A stretch of 43,743 nt of DNA from Methylobacterium crusticola (lineage in GTDB: Bacteria > Pseudomonadota > Alphaproteobacteria > Rhizobiales > Beijerinckiaceae), in assembly GCF_003574465.1 (NCBI RefSeq), contig NZ_KZ984613.1, forward strand, positions 1-43,743, read 5' to 3'. The notes beneath the pieces were generated by a model. It saw only the letters and a list, made by a program, of their open reading frames with translations. It made no database searches and was not told the DNA's origin. This document shows, one piece after another, positions 15,705 through 24,060 of the stretch (the stretch's first letter is position 1; every line of letters starts with the position of its first letter). The position numbers and the translations under genes are program-made.

Positions 15705-17303
15705 ATGCCCGAGACACCCGTCTTCGCCCGCGCCGCCTGCGCGGCGCCCCACCACCTCGCGGCCGAGAGCGGCCGCGCCGTCCTGGCGGAGGGCGGCAAC
15801 GCCGTCGAGGCGATGCTCGCCATGGCGGCCACCATCGCGGTGGCCTATCCCCACATGAACGGGATCGGCGGCGACGGCTTCTGGCTGGTGCGCGAGCCGG
15901 GCGGACGCGTGCGGGCGATCGAGGCCTGCGGCCCCGCCGGGCGCCTCGCGACGGCGTCGCGCTACCGCGAGAAGGGCTACGACGCCATTCCCGAGCGCGG
16001 CCCGGACGCCGCCCTCACGGTGGCGGGCGCGGTCGGGGGCTGGGCCCTCGCCCGCACCTACGCGGCCGAGCTCGGCGGGCGCCTGCCCCTCGACCTGCTC
16101 CTCGGCGACGCGATCCGGCACGCCCGGGCGGGCGTCGCGGTCTCCCCCTCGGAGGGCCGCTACGTGCCCAAGGAACTGGACACGCTCCACGACCAGCCCG
16201 GCTTCGCCCCGACCTTCCTGATCGACGGCCGGGCGCCGAAGGCCGGGGAGGTGCGGGCCCTGCCGGCCCTCGCCGCCACGCTGGAGCAGCTCGCGCAGGC
16301 CGGCCTCGACGACTTCTACCGCGGCGACGTCGGGCGCGAGATCGCCGCCGACCTCGCCCGCGTCGGCAGCCCGGTGACCCGTGCCGACATGGAGGCCTTC
16401 CGGGCCGTGCCGCGGGCGCCCCTCTCGCTCGGGCTCGCGGGCGCCACGCTCTACAACTGCCCGCCGCCGACGCAGGGCCTGGCGTCCCTGATGATCCTCG
16501 GCCTCTACGAGCGCCTGGGCACGCTCGCGCCCGGGACGACGGCCCACACCCACGGCCTGATCGAGGCGACGAAGCGGGCCTTCCGGGTGCGCGACGCGGT
16601 GGTGACGGATTTCGACCGCCTGCGGCACGACCCCGCCGCCTTCCTGGCGCCCGGGCGGCTGGCCGCCGAGGCGGCGGCGATCCGCATGGACCGGGCCTCG
16701 CCGTACCCGGTCCGGCCGGTCGGCGACGGCGACACGGTCTGGATGGGGGCCATCGACGGCGACGGCCTCGCGGTCTCCTACATCCAGTCCGTCTACTGGG
16801 AGTTCGGGTCGGGCGTGGTGCTGCCGGGGACCGGGATCGCCTGGCAGAACCGCGGCACCTCCTTCTCCCTCGACCCGGGCGCCGTGAACCCCCTGGAGCC
16901 GGGCCGGCGGCCGTTCCACACCCTCAACCCCGCCCTCGCGGTCATGGCCGATGGCCGGGTCCTGTCCTACGGCAGCATGGGCGGCGACGGGCAGCCGCAG
17001 TTCCAGGCGCAGGTCTTCACCCGCTACGCGCACCACCGCATGGGCGTCGCCGACGCCGTCGACGCCCCGCGCTTCCTGTTCGGGCGCACCTGGGGCGCCG
17101 AGTCGATGACCGTGAAGGTGGAGGACCGCTTCGATCCGGGCAGCGTCGCGGCGCTGCGGCGCATGGGCCACGAGGTCGAGGAGCTCGGCGGTCCCTACGT
17201 CGATTCCCTCGGGCATGCCGGCCTGCTCGTGCGCCACCCCGGCAACGGCCGCGTGGAGGCGACGCACGACCCGCGCTCGGACGGGGGCGCGGCCGGGCTG
17301 TGA
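15705..17303 (+). CDS. gamma-glutamyltransferase-family Ntn hydrolase, oxamate amidohydrolase-like
   Basis: The 532-residue protein has the overall layout of gamma-glutamyltransferases: early AxxAGxxVLxxGGNAVEAMLA, GIGGDGFWLV and the autocleavage Thr before the small subunit. The nucleophile appears to be T344 in DTVWMGAIDGDG. Classical GGT has TTHxSVVD here, so the neighbouring Thr and His are replaced. The following IQSVYWEFGSGVVLPGTGIAWQNRG and RPFHTLNPAL strings resemble HpxW, oxamate amidohydrolase of allantoin catabolism, rather than glutathione-cleaving GGT. No signal peptide is visible, which also points to a cytoplasmic amidohydrolase. It would cleave an amide after self-processing into two subunits. 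The same genome region encodes an allantoinase-OHCU decarboxylase fusion, which fits ureide metabolism, though 10 kb away. The exact substrate is inferred. Confidence 0.82.
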   Translation: MPETPVFARAACAAPHHLAAESGRAVLAEGGNAVEAMLAMAATIAVAYPHMNGIGGDGFWLVREPGGRVRAIEACGPAGRLATASRYREKGYDAIPERGPDAALTVAGAVGGWALARTYAAELGGRLPLDLLLGDAIRHARAGVAVSPSEGRYVPKELDTLHDQPGFAPTFLIDGRAPKAGEVRALPALAATLEQLAQAGLDDFYRGDVGREIAADLARVGSPVTRADMEAFRAVPRAPLSLGLAGATLYNCPPPTQGLASLMILGLYERLGTLAPGTTAHTHGLIEATKRAFRVRDAVVTDFDRLRHDPAAFLAPGRLAAEAAAIRMDRASPYPVRPVGDGDTVWMGAIDGDGLAVSYIQSVYWEFGSGVVLPGTGIAWQNRGTSFSLDPGAVNPLEPGRRPFHTLNPALAVMADGRVLSYGSMGGDGQPQFQAQVFTRYAHHRMGVADAVDAPRFLFGRTWGAESMTVKVEDRFDPGSVAALRRMGHEVEELGGPYVDSLGHAGLLVRHPGNGRVEATHDPRSDGGAAGL

Positions 17304-17383
17304 GGGCGCCCGCCCGCGCGGCCCGGCGGCGCCGGCGGCCGGGATTTCCGCGCTCGCGCTCGGGGCGCGAAACGGGGATGATC

Positions 17384-17400
17384 CGCCGCGAATCGCGGCG
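17384..17400. promoter_or_regulatory. 17-base palindrome upstream of the crotonase gene
   Basis: CGCCGCGA (17384-17391), one A, then TCGCGGCG (17393-17400) form an odd-centred perfect palindrome in the 148 bases between the Ntn hydrolase and the crotonase gene. It could be an operator for the downstream pair, for example a TetR/FadR-type regulator of acyl-CoA genes, but no regulator is nearby. Confidence 0.3.
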
Positions 17401-17451
17401 CCGCCCCCGACCCTGGGCGGCGCCGGGCCGCGGCGGCGGCGAGGAGAGGCC

Positions 17452-18228
17452 ATGACCGAGCATGTCAGGATCACCCACGAGCCGGGCGGGGTCTGCCTCG
17501 TCCAGCTCGCGCGGCCCGAGAAGAAGAACGCCCTGACGGGCGTGATGTACGACGCGATGCGGGAGGCCCTGGTCGCGGCGGACCGGGACGGCTCGGGCAT
17601 CGGCGCCGTGGTGTTCGCCGGGGCCGAGGGCGCGTTCACGGCCGGCAACGACATCGCGGACTTCGTCGCCCGGGCCGAGCGGGCCTTCGGGGACGCCCCG
17701 TCGCTGCGCTTCATCCGCCAGCTCGCCGTCACCCGCACGCCCATGGTGGCGGCGGTGGACGGGATCGCGGTCGGCATCGGCACGACGCTCACCCTGCACT
17801 GCGACCTCGTCTACGTGGCGCCGGCCGCGACCTTCCGGATGCCGTTCGTGGACCTCGGTCTCGTGCCGGAGGCCGGGTCGAGCTACCTGCTGCCGCGCCG
17901 GGTCGGCCTGACGAAGGCGACCGAGCTCCTGCTGCTCGGCGAGGCCTTCGGGGCCGACGAGGCGGTGCGGCTCGGCCTCGCCAACGCCGTCGTGCCGGCC
18001 GACGCGCTGCTCGAGCACGCACTCGCCCAGGGCGCCAAGCTCGCGGCCAAGCCCCGTCAGGCCCTGGCCGCGGCCCGCGCGCTGATCCGCGGCGACCGCG
18101 ACGCCGTGGCGGCCGCCATGGACGCGGAGGCGAAGGCCTTCGACGCGGCCCTGCGCTCGCCCGAGGCGCAGGAGGCCTTCCGGCGCTTCCTCGCCCGCGG
18201 GGGCGCGCCGGCCCGGGCCGCCTCGTGA
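17452..18228 (+). CDS. enoyl-CoA hydratase/isomerase (crotonase) family protein, isomerase-like
   Basis: The 258-residue crotonase starts at ATG 17452 after GAGGAGAGG. ARPEKKNALTGVMYDAM, GAFTAGNDIADF (oxyanion hole) and AVDGIAVGIGTTLTLHCDLVYV are the family hallmarks. The catalytic Glu of hydratases that precedes ILLG is absent; instead E140 in LGLVPEAGSSYLLPRRVG matches the single Glu of delta3,delta2-enoyl-CoA isomerases (ECI type). It therefore more likely shifts double bonds in unsaturated acyl-CoA than hydrates them, though this is read from one motif. The next gene, an SDR, overlaps it by four bases (GTGA), so the two are translationally coupled. Both probably act in acyl-CoA or fatty-acid side-chain metabolism. 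Confidence 0.88.
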   Translation: MTEHVRITHEPGGVCLVQLARPEKKNALTGVMYDAMREALVAADRDGSGIGAVVFAGAEGAFTAGNDIADFVARAERAFGDAPSLRFIRQLAVTRTPMVAAVDGIAVGIGTTLTLHCDLVYVAPAATFRMPFVDLGLVPEAGSSYLLPRRVGLTKATELLLLGEAFGADEAVRLGLANAVVPADALLEHALAQGAKLAAKPRQALAAARALIRGDRDAVAAAMDAEAKAFDAALRSPEAQEAFRRFLARGGAPARAAS

Positions 18229-19085
18229 GGCCGGCCGGCGTCCCCGACCTGTCGGACCGGATCTGCCTCGTCGCGGGCGCCTCGCGCGGGGTCGGGCGGG
18301 GCATCGCCCGGGCCCTCGGGGAGGCCGGCGCCACCGTGGTGGTGACGGCGCGCTCGAGCGAGGCCGGCCCGCGCACCGACCAGCGCCGCGAGGCCCTGGA
18401 GGACGCCGCCCGGGAGGTCGACCTCGCCGGGGGCCGCGGGCACCACTACCTCTGCGACCACACCCGGGAGCAGGAGGTCGACGCCCTCGTCCACTGGACC
18501 CTGCGGCGGTTCGGCCGCATCGACGTCGCGGTGTCGAGCGTGTGGGGCGGCAACGAGGGCTACGACGGCGAGCGCTACCCGGACGGCGCGGCCTGGGGCA
18601 CCGCGTTCTGGCGCCGCGGCCTCGCCCCCCTGCGCCACGCCCTGGAGACCGGGCCCCTCGCGGCCCTGATGCTCGCCCGGGCGGTCGCGCCCGCGATGGT
18701 CTCGGCGCGCCGCGGCCTCCTGGCCCTGGTCTCGTTCGACACCCAGGAGGGCTACCTCGGGGACCTGTTCTACGACCTCGCCAAGGCCGCCACCAACCGC
18801 CTCGCGGTCGCCACCGCGGCGGAGCTCGAGCCCTACGGCGTCACCGCGCTCGCGCTCTCGCCCGGGCTGGTGCGCACCGAGCGGGTGGTGGAGGCCGGCA
18901 TGGCCGGCGACGCGGGCGAGAGCCCGCTCTACGCCGGCCGGGCGCTGGCGGCGCTCGCCGGGGATCCGGCGGCCTGGACGAGGGCCGGCCAGACGCTGCG
19001 CGTCGCCGACCTCGCCCGCACCTACGGCGTCACCGACGAGGACGGCACCCAGCCGGCGCGCCACCGCCTCGGCGAGGGCGCCTGA
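18225..19085 (+). CDS. short-chain dehydrogenase/reductase (DHRS1-like)
   Basis: This 286-residue SDR begins at GTG 18225, overlapping the upstream crotonase stop by GTGA. The cofactor loop is G18-A-S-R-G-V-G-R-G, followed at the end of beta-2 by TARS with R43, a residue type often seen with NADP(H). The catalytic residues are S170, Y183 and K187 (LVSFD and YDLAK). The NNAG motif is replaced by SSVWGGN, and the insertion with GNEGYDGE is typical of the DHRS1-like subgroup. C-terminal LSPGLVRTERV is also conserved in this group. It would oxidise or reduce a hydroxyl or keto group on an unknown substrate in the cytoplasm. The coupling to an isomerase-type crotonase hints at a lipid or CoA-linked substrate. 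Confidence 0.88.
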   Translation: MRPAGVPDLSDRICLVAGASRGVGRGIARALGEAGATVVVTARSSEAGPRTDQRREALEDAAREVDLAGGRGHHYLCDHTREQEVDALVHWTLRRFGRIDVAVSSVWGGNEGYDGERYPDGAAWGTAFWRRGLAPLRHALETGPLAALMLARAVAPAMVSARRGLLALVSFDTQEGYLGDLFYDLAKAATNRLAVATAAELEPYGVTALALSPGLVRTERVVEAGMAGDAGESPLYAGRALAALAGDPAAWTRAGQTLRVADLARTYGVTDEDGTQPARHRLGEGA

Positions 19086-19142
19086 CCGGGGTCCCCGGAC
19101 GCGCCCGGCCCGCCCGGCCGGCAGCGCGCGCCCGGCGCCCGG

Positions 19143-20657
19143 CTACTCCAGGCTGAGGGCGACGAAGCGGACCTCGCCCTCCTTGTTGGAGACGAGCAGC
19201 AGGGCGGACTTGCGGCCGTCCTTCTTGATCTGGTCGATGCGGCGGGTGACGTCGGCCGGCGAGTTCACCGGCTCCTGGCCCACCTCCACGATCACGTCGC
19301 CGGCCTGGATGCGCTTGTCGGCGGCGTTCGAGTTGGGGTCGACCCGGGTGACGACCACCCCCTTGACGCTGTCCTTGACGCCGAAGCGGCGGCGCGCCTC
19401 GTCGCTGAGCCCCGAGAGGTTGAGGCCGAGGGCCTGGCGGGTCACGTCCGCCTCCGGCGCGGGCCGGCTGAGGTTGGCCTGCTGGGGCTTGTCGGTGTCC
19501 TCGAGGCGCCCGAGCGTGACCTGCTTCGTCTGCTCCTGGCCCTTGCGGATCGTCACCACGTCGACGGTCCTGCCCACCGGCGTCGCCGCCACGATGCGGG
19601 GCAGGTCGCTCGAGCTCTTGACGTCGACGCCGTTGAACTTCGCGATCACGTCGCCGACCTCGAGGCCCGCGGACTTCGCCGGGCCCTTGTCGTCGACGCC
19701 GGCGATCAGCGCGCCCCGGGCGCCGCCCTTGAGGCCGAGGGCCTCGGCGGCGGTGTCGTCGATGTTCTGGATCCGCACGCCGAGCCAGCCGCGGCGGACC
19801 TCGCCGTACTGGCGCAGCTGCTCGATCACCGGGCCGGCGGTCGCGGTCGGGACCGCGAAGCCGATGCCGACCGAGCCGCCGGTGGGCGACAGGATCGCGG
19901 TGTTGATGCCGATCACCTCGCCGCTCATGTTGAACAGCGGCCCGCCCGAGTTGCCCTTGTTGATGGCCGCGTCGGTCTGGATGTAGTTGTCGTAGGGGCC
20001 TGACTCGATGTTGCGGCCCCGGGCCGAGACGATGCCGGCCGAGACCGAGCCGCCGAGGCCGAACGGGTTGCCGATCGCGATCACCCAGTCGCCCGGCCGC
20101 ATCCTCTCGGAATCGCCGAGGGGCACCGCTCTCAGGGGCTTGTCGGGATCGGGCTTCACCCGCAGCACCGCGAGATCGATCTTCGAGTCCTTGCCGATGA
20201 TCTCGGCCTTCAGCTTGCGGCCGTCGTGCAGGATCACCTGGATGTCGTTGGCGTCGCCGATGACGTGGTTGTTCGTCACCACGATGCCAGCCGAGTCGAT
20301 GATGAAGCCCGAGCCGAGGGAGTTCGAGCGCCGGGGAGCGCGGGGCTGGCTCTCGCCGCCCTGGCCGCCGCGCCGGTTGAAGAACTCCTCGAACAGGTCC
20401 TCGAACGGCGTGCCCGGGGGAAGCTGCGGCATCGTGCGGCTGCGGGCCTCGACCGTGGTGGAGGCCGAGATGTTCACGACCGCGTCGGTCACCTGATCGG
20501 CGAGGTCGGCGAGCGAATCCGGTCCCTTGGCGAGGGCGGCCGTGGGCAGCGCCGCGGTCCCGACGGAGAGCGCGAGGAGCGCGCCCGCGAGGGCCGGCAG
20601 CCGCCGTCTCACGGATGCGGGGGAACGGCGCACGGGTGCGCGCGTGGCTGCGGCCAT
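19143..20657 (-). CDS. degP: Do-family periplasmic serine endopeptidase DegP
   Basis: About 504 residues from ATG 20657, which has GAGG seven bases upstream; an in-frame ATG at 20669 is also possible. A long signal peptide (RRRLPALAGALLALSVGTAALPTAALA) sends it to the periplasm. The trypsin-like domain shows the triad His in TNNHVIG, Asp in KIDLAVLRV and Ser in NKGNSGGPL, with an LA-loop containing PFEDLFEEFFNRRGGQGGE. Two PDZ domains follow (about RRGWLGVRIQ and onward, and VKGVVVTRVDPNSNA onward), which bind misfolded C-termini and control oligomerisation. It degrades or refolds damaged envelope proteins. It is the last gene of the minus-strand run thyA-folA-hflK-hflC-DUF2065-degP, with its own heat-shock-like promoter. 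Length and domain order are complete. Confidence 0.95.
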   Translation of the reverse strand: MAAATRAPVRRSPASVRRRLPALAGALLALSVGTAALPTAALAKGPDSLADLADQVTDAVVNISASTTVEARSRTMPQLPPGTPFEDLFEEFFNRRGGQGGESQPRAPRRSNSLGSGFIIDSAGIVVTNNHVIGDANDIQVILHDGRKLKAEIIGKDSKIDLAVLRVKPDPDKPLRAVPLGDSERMRPGDWVIAIGNPFGLGGSVSAGIVSARGRNIESGPYDNYIQTDAAINKGNSGGPLFNMSGEVIGINTAILSPTGGSVGIGFAVPTATAGPVIEQLRQYGEVRRGWLGVRIQNIDDTAAEALGLKGGARGALIAGVDDKGPAKSAGLEVGDVIAKFNGVDVKSSSDLPRIVAATPVGRTVDVVTIRKGQEQTKQVTLGRLEDTDKPQQANLSRPAPEADVTRQALGLNLSGLSDEARRRFGVKDSVKGVVVTRVDPNSNAADKRIQAGDVIVEVGQEPVNSPADVTRRIDQIKKDGRKSALLLVSNKEGEVRFVALSLE

Positions 20658-20777
20658 CGGAAACCTCATGGATGGGAGGAGCTGGGCGGGAAGAGCGATG
20701 TGAACGTCATGACGCGATGCTGACAGATCGGCCGGCCTGCGCAAAGCCGCCGGGGCGACCGCGCCGACGCCGGTCCT

Positions 20778-20807
20778 TAGATCGGCTCCGGGCCGGCAGG
20801 GTTCAAG
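20778..20807 (-). promoter_or_regulatory. heat-shock (RpoH-like) promoter of degP
   Basis: On the minus strand CTTGAA (20807-20802) is followed after 16 bases by CCGATCTA (20785-20778). This resembles the alphaproteobacterial RpoH pattern CTTG-N16 to 18-CCTATNT and the general CTTGAA/CCCCAT pattern. The start would be near 20770, giving a degP leader of roughly 110 bases. It lies between the DUF2065 stop and degP. Confidence 0.45.
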
Positions 20808-20828
20808 GCTTGCCCCGCCGGCGGCATT

Positions 20829-21023
20829 TCAGCCGAGGAGCAGGCGCACCGCTCCCACCACCACGACGCCCGCCACCGCGGAGGCGATGCCGACGAGGCG
20901 CATGCGCTCCATCGGCGTCTGGGCGGCCTCCAGCATCGCCCGCCGCATCGCCTGCGGGAAAGCGGCGCACAGGAGGCCCTCGATCGCCAGGGCGAGGCCG
21001 AGGGCGGCGGCGAGATCCTTCAC
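20829..21023 (-). CDS. DUF2065 family small membrane protein (YjeT-like)
   Basis: A 64-residue protein from GTG 21023, preceded by GAGGG. It has two hydrophobic segments, LAAALGLALAIEGLLCAAF (about residues 4-22) and VGIASAVAGVVVVGAVRLLL (about 44-63), joined by the amphipathic linker PQAMRRAMLEAAQTPMERMR. The IEGLLxAxFPxxMRRxxLxxxxxPxxxxRxxG pattern is typical of DUF2065, a family often found right after hflC or before degP in alphaproteobacteria. Its role is unknown; position suggests a part in HflKC/FtsH membrane quality control. The start is well upstream of hydrophobic sequence and 125 bases from the hflC stop. I am confident in the gene, not in its function. Confidence 0.82.
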   Translation of the reverse strand: MKDLAAALGLALAIEGLLCAAFPQAMRRAMLEAAQTPMERMRLVGIASAVAGVVVVGAVRLLLG

Positions 21024-21148
21024 GGCCCTCAGGGCCTGTCCCGCCGGCACGGCGCCGGGCGTCCGGGAAGTCGCTGCGTCGTCATGCCGTCTGATCGTCT
21101 CGCAAGCGAGGGACTGGGAGACGCCTCCCAGGGGCTCGGGGGCAGTCT

Positions 21149-22081
21149 CTACTGGGCGGGCGCCCGGGCCGGCGCGGCGGCGCCGCCGAGCCGCTGGCGG
21201 CCCTGCGGGTCGTTGAAGTAGCGGAAGAAGTCCGAGTTCGGGCTGATCACCAGCCGGGTCTCGCTGCCCGACAGGCCCTTCTCGTAGGCCTGCATCGAGC
21301 GGTAGAAGGCGAAGAAGTCGGGGTCCTGCCCGAAGGCGTCGGCGAGGATCCGGTTGCGGTCGGCGTCGCCCTGGCCGCGGAGCTGGTCGGCCTTCTGGCT
21401 CGCCTCGGCGAGGAGCACGGTGACGTCGCGGTCGGCCCGGGCCTTGATGGTGGCGGAGATCTGCTGGCCGTTGGCGCGCAGGTCGGCGGCCTCGCGCTGG
21501 CGCTCGGTCTGCATGCGCTGGTAGACCGCCTGCGAGTTCGCCGCCGGCAGGTCGACCCGGGTCAGGCGCAGGTCGATGATCTCGATGCCGAGGTTCTTGG
21601 CCTGCCGGTTCACGTCCTCCTGGATGCGGTTCATCAGCCCCTCGCGCTGCGTGCGCACGATGGCGTCGCGCGAGGCGCTCGCCAGCACGTTGCGCATGGC
21701 CGCGTTGGTGAAGCTCGACAGGCGCTGGTTGGCGACCTGGATGTTGTTCACCGACTGGTAGAACCGCAGCGGGTCGCTGATCTTGTAGCGCGCGAAGGCG
21801 TCCACCTCGAGGTTCTGGCGGTCGGCCGAGAGTACGGTCTGCACCGGCAGGTCGAGGTCGAGCAGCCGCTTCTCGAACAGCACCACGCTCTCGAAGAACG
21901 GCAGCTTGAAGTAGAGCCCGGGCCGATCGGTCCCGGATTGGTTGAGGACGGTGCGCACGCGCCCGAACTGGAGCACCAGCGCCTGCTGGGTCTGGGTCAC
22001 CGTGAAGGCCGAGGCGTAGGCGAGCACCAGCAGGAGGGCGGCGAGCACCACCAGGCCGGTGCGGATGGTCTGGGTGTTCAT
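21149..22081 (-). CDS. hflC: HflC, SPFH-domain regulator of the FtsH protease
   Basis: The 310-residue protein has a single N-terminal membrane anchor (LVVLAALLLVLAYASAFTV) and a periplasmic SPFH/prohibitin domain beginning TVTQTQQALVLQFGRV. HflC-type strings are LYFKLPFFESVVLFEKRLLDLDLP, DAFARYKISDPLRFYQSV, and the long helix QTERQREAADLRANGQQISATIKARADRDV. With HflK it forms a large cage around FtsH and restrains its access to membrane substrates. The start codon overlaps the hflK stop (ATGA), indicating translational coupling and a fixed ratio. The short Ala/Pro-rich tail after RYFNDPQGR is common in this family. Confidence 0.96.
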   Translation of the reverse strand: MNTQTIRTGLVVLAALLLVLAYASAFTVTQTQQALVLQFGRVRTVLNQSGTDRPGLYFKLPFFESVVLFEKRLLDLDLPVQTVLSADRQNLEVDAFARYKISDPLRFYQSVNNIQVANQRLSSFTNAAMRNVLASASRDAIVRTQREGLMNRIQEDVNRQAKNLGIEIIDLRLTRVDLPAANSQAVYQRMQTERQREAADLRANGQQISATIKARADRDVTVLLAEASQKADQLRGQGDADRNRILADAFGQDPDFFAFYRSMQAYEKGLSGSETRLVISPNSDFFRYFNDPQGRQRLGGAAAPARAPAQ

Positions 22082-23271
22082 CGCGGGGACCCCTGGATCT
22101 GGGCGGGCGGGCGCGCCGTCGTGGCGAAGTCCTGCAGCGGCAGCACGGGCAGCACCGCCGCCGCGCCGGCACCGGACGCGCCGTTCTGGTCGATGATCAC
22201 CTTGTTCACGCCGCCCAGGACCTTCTCCATCGTGTCGAGGAACATGCGCTCGCGCGAGATCGCGGGCGAGAGCTTGTAGGAATCGTAGACCTCGCGGAAA
22301 CGGCCCGCCTGGCCGGTGGCCTCGGCGGTGGCCTGCGACTTGTAGGCCTCGGCCTGCTGCGAGATCTGCGAGGCCCGTCCGCGGGCCTCCGGCACCACGC
22401 GGCTGGCGTAGGTCTCGGCCTCGTTGCGGGCGCGGGCCGCGTCCTGCTGGGCCGCGTTCACGTCGACGAAGGCCTGGCGCACCTCGGCCGGCGGGCTCAC
22501 GCCCTGGAGCTGCACCACGTTGATGAGGACGCCGGCGCCGTACGAATCGAGCCCCTTCTGGATGATCTCCTGGACCTCCTGGGCCACGCTCGACTGCTCG
22601 GTCGTCAGGATCGCCTGGATCTGGCGGCGCCCGACCACCTCGCGCATGGCGCTCTCGGCCACCGACTTGATGGTGCCCTCGGGGTTCTGGAGGTTGAACA
22701 CGAACTCCTCGGCCTTGGCCGGGTTCACGCGCCACTGCACGTCGAAGTCGATGTCCACGATGTTGTCGTCGCCGGTGAGCATCAGGCTCTCCTCCGGCAC
22801 GTCGCGGGCGCGCTGCGCCCCGGCGCCGGAGCGGTAGCCGATCTGGATGCTGCGGGACTCGCCGACGTTCGGCTTCACCACGGACCCGACAGGGTAGGGG
22901 AAGTTGTAGCGCAGGCCCTCGCCGGCCTGGCCGGTGTAGCGCCCGAACACGGTGTTGATGCCGACCTGGTTCGGTAGGACGGTGTAGAAGCCGGTGGCGA
23001 GCCAGAGCGCCAGGACCGCGAGGGCGACGAGCCCGGCGCCCTTGGCCCCGACGGAGCCGCCCGGCATCAGGTTGCGCAGGCGGTCCTGGCTGCGGCGCAG
23101 CAGGTCCTCGAGGTCCGGCGGCTGGTTGCCGCCGCCCGAGCCGCCGCCGCCCCAGGGCCCGCCGCTATTGCCGCCGCCGCGCCCCCAGGGCCCGCCACCT
23201 CCGTTGCCACCGCTCCCGCCGCCGCCGCTGCCGCCACTGCCGCCGCCGCCGCTCTGATTGCTCCAAGGCAT
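22078..23271 (-). CDS. hflK: HflK, SPFH-domain partner of HflC
   Basis: The 397-residue protein starts MPWSNQSGGG and has a glycine-rich, low-complexity cytoplasmic arm of about 50 residues, then PPDLEDLLRRSQDRLRNLMPGG, the typical HflK linker. One membrane helix follows (LVALAVLALWLATGFYTV) and then the SPFH domain with YTVLPNQVGINTVFGRY and GLRYNFPYPVGSV. The helical segment NAAQQDAARARNEAETYASRVVPEARGRA pairs with HflC in the ring. The upstream frame is open to 23388 but the family start is at 23271. It is about 200 bases downstream of folA on the same strand; the promoter in that gap is not clear. Confidence 0.96.
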   Translation of the reverse strand: MPWSNQSGGGGSGGSGGGGSGGNGGGGPWGRGGGNSGGPWGGGGSGGGNQPPDLEDLLRRSQDRLRNLMPGGSVGAKGAGLVALAVLALWLATGFYTVLPNQVGINTVFGRYTGQAGEGLRYNFPYPVGSVVKPNVGESRSIQIGYRSGAGAQRARDVPEESLMLTGDDNIVDIDFDVQWRVNPAKAEEFVFNLQNPEGTIKSVAESAMREVVGRRQIQAILTTEQSSVAQEVQEIIQKGLDSYGAGVLINVVQLQGVSPPAEVRQAFVDVNAAQQDAARARNEAETYASRVVPEARGRASQISQQAEAYKSQATAEATGQAGRFREVYDSYKLSPAISRERMFLDTMEKVLGGVNKVIIDQNGASGAGAAAVLPVLPLQDFATTARPPAQIQGSPR

Positions 23272-23476
23272 GCTCGCCCATGTCCTTTCCTGGCCGGCAC
23301 GCCCCGCGCTCTCGCGTCCCGCACGGCACCCGAACTGGTCTCTCGATCGCTCCCGGTGCGATATCGGCTGACCCTTGCGCGAAAGCAACCTCCGGCGCCG
23401 CCCGAACCCTCAAGGTTTCGGCCGGGCCGAGGGAGTTGCATCGCCGCACCCGCGATTCTGAGATGGACGCGCCGGC

Positions 23477-23971
23477 TCAGACGTGCCGCTCCAGCGTGAC
23501 GAATCGGAACGCGTGCTCGTCGTCCGGCCCGGCCGGGTGCGCCTCGCTCGCGACCTCCCGGAAATCGGCCGGGATCTCCGGGAAGAGGGCGTCGCCGGCG
23601 GGCGAGGCCGCGACCCGGGTGAGGGCGAGGCGCCGGGCGAACGGCAGGGCGAGGGCGTAGATCTGGGCCCCGCCGGCCACCATCACCTCGTCCGCCGGCC
23701 CGGCCCGCTCGAGGGCCTGCGCCCAGCCGCCGGCGGTCGCGACCTCGGGCGCCGTCCAGGCGGGATCGCGGGTGAGCACGATCACCCGGCGTCCCGGCAG
23801 CGGCCGGCCGATCGAGTCCCAGGTCCTGCGCCCCATGATCACGGGCTTGCCCATGGTCAGGGCGCGGAAGCGCCGCAGGTCGCTGCGCAGGCGCCAGGCG
23901 AGGCCGTTGTCGCGCCCGATGACGCGGTTCTCCGCCACGGCGGCGATCAGGGTGACGGTGGGGTCTGGCAT
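23477..23971 (-). CDS. folA: dihydrofolate reductase
   Basis: This 164-residue enzyme reduces dihydrofolate to tetrahydrofolate with NADPH. It starts MPDPTVTLIAAVAENRVIGRDNGLAWRLRSDLRRFRALT, containing the substrate-binding loop and the W of the Met20-like region. KPVIMGRRTWDSIGRPLPGRRVIVLTRD is the classical NADPH-binding signature, and the second nucleotide loop is VMVAGGAQIYALALPFARRLALTRV. The family acidic residue that protonates substrate is D33 (RSDLRRFR region). It is 89 bases downstream of thyA and regenerates the folate oxidised by ThyA, so the pair is a functional unit. A longer frame upstream overlaps only spacer sequence. Confidence 0.95.
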   Translation of the reverse strand: MPDPTVTLIAAVAENRVIGRDNGLAWRLRSDLRRFRALTMGKPVIMGRRTWDSIGRPLPGRRVIVLTRDPAWTAPEVATAGGWAQALERAGPADEVMVAGGAQIYALALPFARRLALTRVAASPAGDALFPEIPADFREVASEAHPAGPDDEHAFRFVTLERHV

Positions 23972-24060
23972 GGGCCTTCGGCGGGTCGGCCGGGCCGACG
24001 CCCCGGGCGGCGGGGCGCCGGCTTGCGGCGGGAGCGGCATCGCGGCGCGCCGGCCGCGCC

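Noticed and set aside
23300..23476. Promoter for hflK (TTGCTT-17-GATATC on the minus strand)
   Set aside because: Only the spacing is good; both boxes match consensus poorly, so it was not listed.
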